Of a DNA stretch of 64,000 nucleotides, positions 53,901 to 61,529 are shown in pieces (within the stretch, counting starts at the first letter, position 1; the number at the start of each line of letters is the position of its first letter). Under the pieces are notes generated by a model. The model worked only from the letters and a program-made list of their open reading frames with translations. It did not search any database and was not told the origin of the DNA. The translations under genes were made by a program, and so were the position numbers. Where the stretch lies: positions 1 through 64,000 of the forward strand of contig JAIQZQ010000054.1 in NCBI GenBank assembly GCA_021777105.1, in the 5' to 3' direction. Source of the stretch: Candidatus Anammoxibacter sp. (GTDB taxonomy: Bacteria > Planctomycetota > Brocadiia > Brocadiales > Anammoxibacteraceae).

Positions 53901-56645
53901 TGTCAGGCACACATTATATTTCCCGGGTATCTCATAAGTATGCGACGGGTGTTGCTCGGCGCTGGTATTGCCGTCTCCAAAATGCCACAACCTGGACTTT
54001 ATTGCGCCTGTTGAGAGATCTTTAAACTGAACGGTTAACGGGATCTCCCCTTTGGCGGGGATTCCGGCAAAATCGACGTTAATTTTAGACGGCGAACCAA
54101 TATTGATTATCTCATCTTTTTGGATAAAACTAACTCCGCTATCGCCATTTAGCGTTAACTTTACGCTGTAAACGCCGGGTTCGAGGTATATATGCTTTGG
54201 GTCTTTTTCCGCGCTGAAATTGCCGTCGCCAAAATCCCACAACCATTCTGAGAAATCGCCTGAAGAGGTGTCAACAAACTGAGTTGTAAAAGGGGCTACG
54301 CCTGCAGAGCCGATATAATTAAAATCCGCAACCGGAGATTCAGAAGGCAATACGGTAATAAATCCCTGTTTAATGGTTATATGCAAATCGTTGGCCGCGT
54401 TCCTAACTTCTAGATTAACTGAATATATTCCGGCCTTTTCATATAAATGCCTTGGGTTTTGTTCAGTTGAGCTTGCGCCGTCGTCAAAGTTCCATGACCA
54501 TGAGACTAAATTGTCGCCAAATGAGAGGTCGTTAAACTGTACATTCAGCGGAGCCCTCCCCTCATTTATATCAGCGTTAAAGTCCGCCTGAATTCCGCCG
54601 GGCTCTTTAGGCAAAGCAGAAATAAATCTATCCTTAACTTCCCTTGTAGCGGAGCCGTCATCCCCTTGCGCTGTTAATGTTACGGTAAAATCGCCGGGGT
54701 TTTTATAGGTATGCGCCGGGTTTTGTTCAGCGCTGGAGGCGCCGTCTCCAAAATCCCACAGCCAACTTTTGATTTTGCCTGTTGTCTTGTCCGTAAACTG
54801 GACGTCAAGCGGCGCAAACCCTTTATTGGTAAAACTTGAGAAGCCGGCAACCGGCGCGTCAGGCGCGGCTACTTTAATAAAGGCTTCCAGGGTTTTGGTG
54901 TCGGATAGTTTTGCGCCTGTGACCGTTAAACTTACACTGTAATTGCCCGGATTTTTATAAATGTGAGACGGGTTTTTCTCAACGCTGGTTTCACCATCGC
55001 CAAAGCTCCACTGCCTTTTTTCAATCTCACCGGTTGAAATATCGCTAAATTGGGTTGCGAGCGGGGCGTTTCCTTCTCTAACCGAAGCCGTAAAATTAGC
55101 CAACGGGGAATTATCTTCCAACACTTTTATTAAACCCAGGGCTGTTTTTTCGTCTGTTCCGCCCGGCCCGGAAACGGCCAGGCTAACAGTGAAATTTCCG
55201 ATTTTTGTGTATGTATGCGAGGGATGTTGTTCCGTAGATTCGGCGCCGTCTCCAAAGGCCCACTGCCATTTTGTAATAGAACCTTTTGACACATCAGTCA
55301 TTTTAATAGTAAACGGGTTAAACCCTGTTGTGGAAGTAACTGAAAAATCGCTTAACGGGGCTTCGGGCGCGACGACTTTAATTAAATCTGTTTTAGTTCC
55401 GGTATTTGACCCTGAAGGTCCCTTCACAGTTAACGATATTGTATAAAAACCGGCTTTAACATAAATATGCGCTGGGTTTTTATCGGTAGAGGCCTCGCCG
55501 TCTCCAAAATCCCACTGCCACGAATCAACATCGCCGCCGGATGAAAGATCGTTAAAATTAACGGTTAGCGGGCTATTGCCAAGCGTTGGCGCCGCTGAAA
55601 AACCGGCAAGTAGGCTCTCTTTTGCCAAAACAGTTATAAGGTCGGCCTTTTTTATTGTGTCTGTTCCGCCGGGGCCGCTAACCGTCAGCGACACAGTATA
55701 CTTCCCGGGTTTAGAATATTTATGCAAAGGATCTTTATCGGAACTTGAATTCTTATCGCCAAAATCCCACTGTCTGCTCTCTATATCTCCGCTTGATTTA
55801 TCGGTAAACTGAACGCTTAGAGGCGTTTTTCCAGTTGTTAAATTAGACAAAAAGCCGGCAACCGGCATTGTAACCGGAACCGGCGTAGCCGTTGGAGCGG
55901 GAGTTGGCGTTGTCGTCGCCGCCGGTTTCGGAGTTGGAGTTGCTTTTGGCGTTGGAGTTGAAGTCGGCGCCGGCGTGGCGCTACTGCCGCCTCCGCTTCC
56001 ACCGCTACCGCCATCGGCTGAGCCGCCACCGCTTCCTCCGGAAGACGTTGAAGTTGTTGTTTCCTCAAACCAATTGCCGTTATTACCGGAGTCTGTTGAG
56101 TTTTCAGGAAGCATCTGTTGCCCTCCTGAAGCGTTGGAATCCTTTACATCCAGATACGACAACGATTTTGACGCGCCTGTTTCCAAAGTAATACTGTATT
56201 GAGTCCCTGACGTTCCGCTTCTCAGGGATAATAGATTACCTGAGGCCCCTGTCAATGTCAGACTGTTGGAGATTGTTTGAACGGAACCGGCGGCAAACGT
56301 CATTGTTGCCGCGCTTGAAGTGGTGTTGATAAGATTGTAAAAAGTTGTATTGCCGGTTAACACAGAAGCGCCGCTGAATTTTACCGAGCCGCCGGTGTCT
56401 GAAAAAGTTCCGGAGTTTGCCCAGTCGGCGCCCACTGTAATAGTTCCGGTTGAAATGGAGATTGTTCCGGCGTTGTCAACGCTTCCGCCGGTTAAATCTA
56501 TCTTGCTTTTGCCAATATCGACTTTTGAGCCCGAAGCCACGGATATGCCGGCAGCGGCGTTGACATCTCTGACCAATACAGATATGCACGTCATTACAAT
56601 AAGTAAAAATAAGTAAATACAATATTGATATTTTTTTGCCATCAT
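50901..56645 (-). CDS. Giant secreted PKD-repeat/PQQ-like beta-propeller protein, copy 2
   Basis: This 1914-residue paralogue has the same architecture as the gene at 44169. It has a signal peptide, an N-terminal beta domain (LTGGSVDNAGTISISTGTIT), a Gly-rich then Thr/Pro linker, twelve PKD domains, a beta domain (GVRIEPENITLGKPGEFTAF), a thirteenth PKD, an eight-blade propeller and a tail ending PFFSR. The propeller is nearly identical to copy 1, while the N-terminus and PKDs 1-12 have diverged more. PKD 6 reads WNFDDG rather than FGDG. PKD 10 carries an extra roughly 25 residues (containing SAPHHINREPVKLF) that copy 1 lacks. The start is MM with AAAGG upstream. Confidence 0.83.
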   Translation of the reverse strand: MMAKKYQYCIYLFLLIVMTCISVLVRDVNAAAGISVASGSKVDIGKSKIDLTGGSVDNAGTISISTGTITVGADWANSGTFSDTGGSVKFSGASVLTGNTTFYNLINTTSSAATMTFAAGSVQTISNSLTLTGASGNLLSLRSGTSGTQYSITLETGASKSLSYLDVKDSNASGGQQMLPENSTDSGNNGNWFEETTTSTSSGGSGGGSADGGSGGSGGGSSATPAPTSTPTPKATPTPKPAATTTPTPAPTATPVPVTMPVAGFLSNLTTGKTPLSVQFTDKSSGDIESRQWDFGDKNSSSDKDPLHKYSKPGKYTVSLTVSGPGGTDTIKKADLITVLAKESLLAGFSAAPTLGNSPLTVNFNDLSSGGDVDSWQWDFGDGEASTDKNPAHIYVKAGFYTISLTVKGPSGSNTGTKTDLIKVVAPEAPLSDFSVTSTTGFNPFTIKMTDVSKGSITKWQWAFGDGAESTEQHPSHTYTKIGNFTVSLAVSGPGGTDEKTALGLIKVLEDNSPLANFTASVREGNAPLATQFSDISTGEIEKRQWSFGDGETSVEKNPSHIYKNPGNYSVSLTVTGAKLSDTKTLEAFIKVAAPDAPVAGFSSFTNKGFAPLDVQFTDKTTGKIKSWLWDFGDGASSAEQNPAHTYKNPGDFTVTLTAQGDDGSATREVKDRFISALPKEPGGIQADFNADINEGRAPLNVQFNDLSFGDNLVSWSWNFDDGASSTEQNPRHLYEKAGIYSVNLEVRNAANDLHITIKQGFITVLPSESPVADFNYIGSAGVAPFTTQFVDTSSGDFSEWLWDFGDGNFSAEKDPKHIYLEPGVYSVKLTLNGDSGVSFIQKDEIINIGSPSKINVDFAGIPAKGEIPLTVQFKDLSTGAIKSRLWHFGDGNTSAEQHPSHTYEIPGKYNVCLTLEDDGNENVILVKDGFVNAIKNEKQLAGFTAIAVKGFAPFEVQFVDNTLGEVSEWLWDFGDGETSVDKDPKHTFLSAGKFTVTLTVTGKNGKNSKTSQDFITVLEAGELLANFSSAIRTGIGVTRIEFTDISEGDNIDTRLWDFGDGKTSERKNPKHVYEKPGKHTVKLFVKRDGSTTAANRSAPHHINREPVKLFKNEGKEKTSITSKTKFIDITPNDGIIAAFQADKTEGKLPLKVKFTDLSEGQNIKNWLWDFGDGETGVEQNPEHIYETDGFFTIELVASGDNISAEKTISNMIRVLPRGALKAEFNVSQTSGTVPLETTFEDKSEGKAIAGWLWDFGDGKTSSEQNPVHIYDKVGIFTVSLTINGEDGADTNIKNNLINVSNLKAGVRIEPENITLGKPGEFTAFIKFASGLDPKIIDCDSIVCEGAPAVSCSIKKAFPKVLRAKFKIRNLNISKTGNTPFKLKGEIVVKNIRKKFEGADFVNVIGNPVTTPLELPLPEEQGPVMPDFAASPTDGIAPLEAQFRNLSTGAIPSQLWEFGDGGLSNVKAPVYTYASPGLYTVKLSVTTEDGETITKIKENYINVKTTGDLSPWIMFRQNKTRNGKTPYLGGLDISLLWSFATGGKIESSPVLAPDGTIYFGSNDGNMYALNSKGEEIWRFKTDGPVVSSAVIDIAGNIYFGSNDGHVYAVNSVGGLLWKFKTGGEIPASPAININGNIIAGSFDKDLYALNSGTGELLWKFKTKDSIFSSPSIDDAGSIYFGSYDGNLYALTDAGKLKWKFETKNSIRATPAITSAGVIYACSWDKNMYALDEDGKLVWKFDLTAVTDCSPAVDNNGNLCVGTDKGTLFALASEGKLNWKMDFGQKVLLKSSPVMSPDGSIYFGASDGKVRAVDASGNLLWAFDPQGRKAFYSSPAIDRDGRVYIGGSNGTLYCLGSSANHDSEDGAPNRVVVENITVFGAMGTSTTNLTPAESLNLELEDYNSKPEPPRPFFSR

Positions 56646-57083
56646 GCTAACCTTTCCGGGGTATTTGACAAACTTTAAATTATAATCATATGTTTTACAT
56701 TGCTAAATATTTACACTGGAATCTGTAAACTTTAAAAATGGCATAAACCATTATAAAACCGGCAATTTCGGTAAACAATTTTTGCGGTTAATTATATCAA
56801 ATGCAGGAAGGATTAAAACTGAAAAATTGAAAATTTATTTTTTTATTTAAATATCGTCATTTTTGTGGATATCTGCGCCAATTTTTATAAAAAAATAAGA
56901 CAAACCACTTAGTTGCTGCAACAAAATGCAAATATAGTAGAGCGCAAAGAGCATAGCGCAAAAAACAATGAATAAAACGGGTAGGGGAGACTTTAGTCTC
57001 CATTTTTAAAGTTCCGCGCGGTTGGCTCAAGTCGGAAACATTGAACCAACAAAGAGGGGCGGAGTATTAAAAATCACTCAAAT
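56646..57083. other. Intergenic gap with two repeat fragments
   Basis: The gap holds GCGCAAAGAGCATAGCGCAA at about 56941, a partial GGAGACTTTAGTCTCC unit at about 56975-57010 (GGGTAGGGGAGACTTTAGTC), and the GGCTCAA-N10-TTGAACC palindrome at 57024-57047. The AT-rich part just after the giant's start (56650-56700) may hold its promoter. No gene is seen. Confidence 0.5.
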
Positions 57084-60000
57084 TCACTTATTATTAAACG
57101 CTCTATTAAAACGATTCCTTCTAAAATGGCCTTCTTCGCCGGCGCTTTCCGCATTTTCAGGCATAAATTGCATATCATTATAATTTGAGCGGAAATTCTT
57201 TCTCCTGTTTTTATCAAGCCTTATAATCTTATTTTTTATCCTGTTGCCGTCAGGGCCAAAAATAGGGCCCGGAAGATTTTCATCGTCGCCAGGTTCGTCT
57301 TTATCATCGCCTGTTTCGTCATTATTGTCTGATTCGTCTTTATCGCCTGCTTCAGCTTCTTTCCTCTTTTCCTCCTCTTCTTCTTCCTCCTCTTTGGCCT
57401 TCTTTTTTGCCCGAGCCTTTTTCTCTGCCTGATTTTTGCCGGCTGGACTTCGGTCTGAATTCAAATCAGACGGCAGCCCATCCCCAAATTCAGGAAAATC
57501 CTTCGCAGCGCTGCTCTCTTCCGGCGTTAGCCCAAAAGTCACGTTATCCGTTTTTTCAGAGCCGGCATCTTTGTTTGCGCCGGAATTGTCCTTGGCTCCG
57601 GCTTTATCATTTTCCTGTTTTTGAGGCTCTTCTTTATCATTTTTGCCTTGATTGCCGTCCGGCTCTTTATTTGTATCATCACTCTTTTCCGCATTGCCGG
57701 CTTCGTCTTTAGATTCAGTATCTTTTGTAGATTCCGATTTACCCCCGTCTTCTTTGATATTTTCGTCGCTATTTTCAGATTCAGAGCCGGCGGTCTCCTC
57801 TGCTTTTTCTGTTTCTGGGCTCTCGGTCTCCTCTGTTTGCTCAGTTTCTGCGTCTGCGGTCTCCTTTGTTTGCTCCGTTTCCGCGCCCTCGGACTCCTCT
57901 GTTTTTTCAGCTTCTGCGGTCTCGGACTCCTCTGTTTTTTCAGCTTCTACGCTCTCGGACTCCTCTGTTTTTTCAGCTTCTGCGGTCTCGGACTCCTCTG
58001 TTTGCTCAACTTCTACGCTCTCGGACTCCTCTGTTTGCTCAGCTTCTGCGCCTGCGGGCTCTTCTGTTTTTTCAGCTTCTGCGTTCTCGGACTGCTCTGT
58101 TTTTTCAGCTTCTGCGCTCTCGGCCACCTCTGTTTGCTCGGCTTCTACGCTCTCGGACTCCTCTGTTTGCTCGGCTTCTGCGCCTGCGGACTCCTCTATT
58201 TTCTCAGCTTCTGCGCCTTCGGTTCCCGCTGTTTGCGCAGTTTCCGCGCTCTCGGACTCCTCTGTTTTTTCAGTTTCTGCGCTCTCGGACTCCTCTGTTT
58301 GCTCGGCTTCAGTGCCATCGGCCTCATCTTGGCCCTCAGCTTCCTCGTCGTCTAAGTCATCATTTTCTCCGATTTCTTCCTCATTCTGTTCCGCATCATT
58401 TTCCTCGCCGTCGAAGTCATCATCATTCTCTTCCGCATCATTGGCGTCGTCCTCATCATTTTCATCTGTTCCTGCTTCCTCGCCGTCTATTTCATCATCA
58501 TTTTCTTCTTCCTGTTCATCGTCACCGTCGTCATCATTTGTTTCATCCTCTTCTTCGTCACCGTCGTCGTCATCATCTTCCTGTTCATCTTCTTCCTGTT
58601 CATCATCACCGTCGTCATCACCCTCATCACCCTCATCACCATCATTATCATCATCTTCATTTTCCTGTGCATCATCACCGGCATCGTCCTCATCTTCCTG
58701 CCCATCGTCTCCCTCTTCATTTCCATCCGCGTCATCGTCGGCATCATCTTCCTGTCCATCGCCACCATCATCACTCTTTCCCGCTTCATCTTTAGCGCTA
58801 TCATCATTGTCTTTTTTCTCAGCGTCATCATCGCCGATGTCCGCATCTTTTTCCTCCGCGTCGGCATCGCCGTCGTCGCCCTTTCCATCTGTTTCAGCAT
58901 CACCTTCCTGATCATCGCCACCGTCATCATCATTGTCATCGGCTTCAGCTTCTTCATCGTCTATGTCGCCTTCCTGTTCATCATCAATGTCATCATCATT
59001 TGTTTCATCCTCATCATATTCTTCCTGTCCATCGTCACTCTCATCACTTTCCTCCGCGTCATCATCGTCATTTTCCTCCGTTTCGGCATCATCTTCATCG
59101 CCACCGATGTCATCATCTTTTTCCTCTGCATCATCACCGTCGTCGTTAACATTTTCCCCGGCATTATCTTCCTCTGCGTCATCGCCGCCATCGTCATTAT
59201 TTTCATCTATTTCTGCATCCTCTTCGTCTATACTGCCTCCCTGTCCATCGTCACTCTCATCACTTTCCTCCGCGTCATCATCGTCATTTTCCTCCGTTTC
59301 GGCATCATCTTCATCGCCACCGATGTCATCATCTTTTCCCTCCTCATCATCACCGTCATCGTTATCACTTTCCTCGCCGGCCTCGTCTATACTATCATCA
59401 TTTTCATCATCGTCGCCGTCGTCCTCATTACCATCATCTTCATCTTCTTCCTCTTCTTCGATGTTATCATCAATGTTTACATCTTCATCGTTTTCGTCTC
59501 CATCACCAATCGTTTCATCTTCGTCGTTGTCGCTATTTACCTCTTCATCATCGCCCCCAATGTCATCATCATTATTTATTTCATCGCCATCGTCGTCATC
59601 ATTATTCTCAGCATCAGCCTCGTCGTCGATATCAGCGCTCTTTTCAGCTTTAGCGCTTGCGCCGCCGCCTTTTAGCTTATTTTTACGGCCGAAGCCATCA
59701 GCGTTTTTTTCAGTTTTAACGTTAAGGTTTTCAGCATATTGTTTAGATTTATCGTCGCCAACGCCAGAGCCTTCATTTTTTTTTTTTGATATATCATTGC
59801 AATCATTTCAATTTCGTCATCATCATCCATTTCAGCTTCCACTTCCTCGTCGTCATCGCCATCATTCATTTCAGCTTCCAGTTCATCATCATCTCTCATT
59901 TCAGCTTCCGCATCATCATCGTCATTCATTTCCTCGTCTTCATCGTCTGAAATATCATCTTCATCATCGCCGGTGTCGCCGGCAATTTCATCATCATCCA

Positions 60001-61126
60001 TTTCCGCATCCTCGTCCAGGTCATCATCATCCATTTCCGTATCCTCGTCCAGGTCATCATCATTTTCTTCAAATTCATCGTCATCATCCCAAGGTTTCAG
60101 TTTCGGCTTAGGGGCTTGTTTACCCGACATTGATTTTGACGCGAATGCATGTTTCTCTATTTTAAGCCCATGTCCCAGAGCAGCTCTTGTGTCGTTCATG
60201 GATAGTTTAATCAGTTTGTCGGCATTACCAGGTTTTTTGACGAAAGCCGTCTCTTTTTCGGAGTAGTTATCATTGCCCGTTTCTTTCACACCCTCAATAG
60301 AGAATATATTGCCGTTTTTATCAGCGGGTATATCTAAAACAATAGGTTTATTAATAGGAGAGCCGGCAACCTCTACGTTTTCACCGGCGCGGGGGCCTCC
60401 TTCATTTAGAAAAGACGGCGTGGACTCTTTCGAGGCAGCATCTTTTTTCATGTTAAACGGGTTTGCCATATCCACAGACGTATTTGATCTAAAAGCTCCG
60501 TAGCGATGAGTAAAATCAAAAACAATATCATCAACGGATTTTCCGGTCAACATAGCTCCAGATTTATTGGCGACAGTTTCAGATTTTTTTGGTGATATGG
60601 AAATGGCATTGTTGTTTGCTTCAAGTTTATTTACAAGGGCATTTAAATCAAAATTCTTTATTGTGCCTCCAAAAGCTCCTTCAGAGGTGATCTGCTTAAT
60701 ATCGCCCTGTTTTAACGAGAGTGAGGAATTTGGGGTCTTCACAAAAAACTCGTTCTCATAATCTGATTCCGCCACTGCTACAATGAGACCTCCAATTTTC
60801 AAAGACAACTCTGTGTAAAGTTTATCGCCTGATTTATAGACATCGTCTATTTCGAGCTGGGCAATGGATTCCAATATGACATAACCGTTTTTACCGAAAG
60901 AGATTATTGCGTCTGTAAATACGCCGGTTTGAATGCGATCGCCTACTTGTAATTGCATCCCGTTTTCAGCGTTTATCCAATCTTTATTAGAAACTTTTTT
61001 CACATCGGCAATGCCGGCAATGCAGGCAATAACGATTTCGCTATCACTCGCTAATAGTAGGCTTTGTGGCGCGGATAAAACAATCGACGCAAGCAAGATA
61101 ATGAATAACAGTTTAAAACTTTTCAT
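57084..61126 (-). CDS. FecR-domain polyacidic protein interrupted by a 12-A homopolymer
   Basis: The first 450 or so codons (from ATG 61126) encode a signal peptide (ILLASIVLSAPQSLLLA), a FecR-like domain (QLQVGDRIQTGVFTDAIISF) closely related to the gene at 31989, then an acidic tract. At a run of twelve A (59776-59787) the annotated frame shifts into KMKALALATINLNN and stops at 59672. Re-reading one A enters a frame I translated base by base from 59774 to 58127; it contains no stop and no ATG, GTG or TTG. It encodes polyacid (for example NDDDDAEESDESDDGQ), then 16 tandem 11-residue repeats, then NVTFGLTPEESSAAKDFPEF and a C-terminus FRRNRFNRAFNNK matching the paralogue. The full protein would be about 1347 residues. 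Confidence 0.75.
57786..58313 (-). repeat. Sixteen tandem 33-bp coding repeats
   Basis: Each 33-base unit encodes a variant of AEAEKTEESES (11 residues). Sixteen consecutive units are readable; positions 1, 3, 5 and 11 vary most (A/V, A/T/V, K/Q, S/T/G/N). Confidence 0.8.
59776..59787 (-). other. Poly-A tract of 12 inside the coding frame (slippage candidate)
   Basis: On the coding strand the sequence is TATC, twelve A, then TGAAGG. With twelve A the frame goes to a stop at 59672; with ten or thirteen A it enters the long open frame that continues to 57084. Confidence 0.8.
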
Positions 61127-61215
61127 TTATTTTTTTACAACTAAAATTCAGCAAAAAATATTTGAAATTTGATGATGAATAAAAGGCTAAAGCCTAAGGC
61201 TATACGACTTGGCTA

Positions 61216-61380
61216 GTTACAAGGCTCCGGCCTTGTAACTGGGTGCCCTTAGAGGATCCGCCTCCTTTTGTCAGAATAACAAACTGCGCCATTAATTTTC
61301 TATTGCCGATCTAATTAACAACGTTTAAGACGAGGCAGAGCCTCTAAGGACAGTGTGTTACAAGGCTGGAGCCTTGTAAC
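61216..61380. repeat. GTTACAAGGC inverted-repeat element, copy 2
   Basis: GTTACAAGGCTCCGGCCTTG at 61216 and GTTACAAGGCTGGAGCCTTG ending at 61380 are inverted ends, with AGAGGATCCGCCTC and GAGGCAGAGCCTCT inside them. This copy has a shorter interior than the one at 16604-16870. Confidence 0.65.
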
Positions 61381-61529
61381 AAGCTTCTTATTTTGTCCAA
61401 CAGTAAGAACCGGGGTTTGGGAGCGAGGTGGAATTCAAAAATTGAAATTTTTTACCAAAACTTTAAATCACTTTAGTCACTTATCCGAAATTCCCGCAAA
61501 ATCAGGGTATTAAAATTAAAAAACAAAGT

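Noticed and set aside
57652..60111. Plus-strand Ser-rich and Arg/His-rich open frames opposite the polyacid gene
   Set aside because: They are shadows of GAT/GAA codon repeats read backward; the minus-strand frame is continuous and ends in a tail shared with a paralogue.
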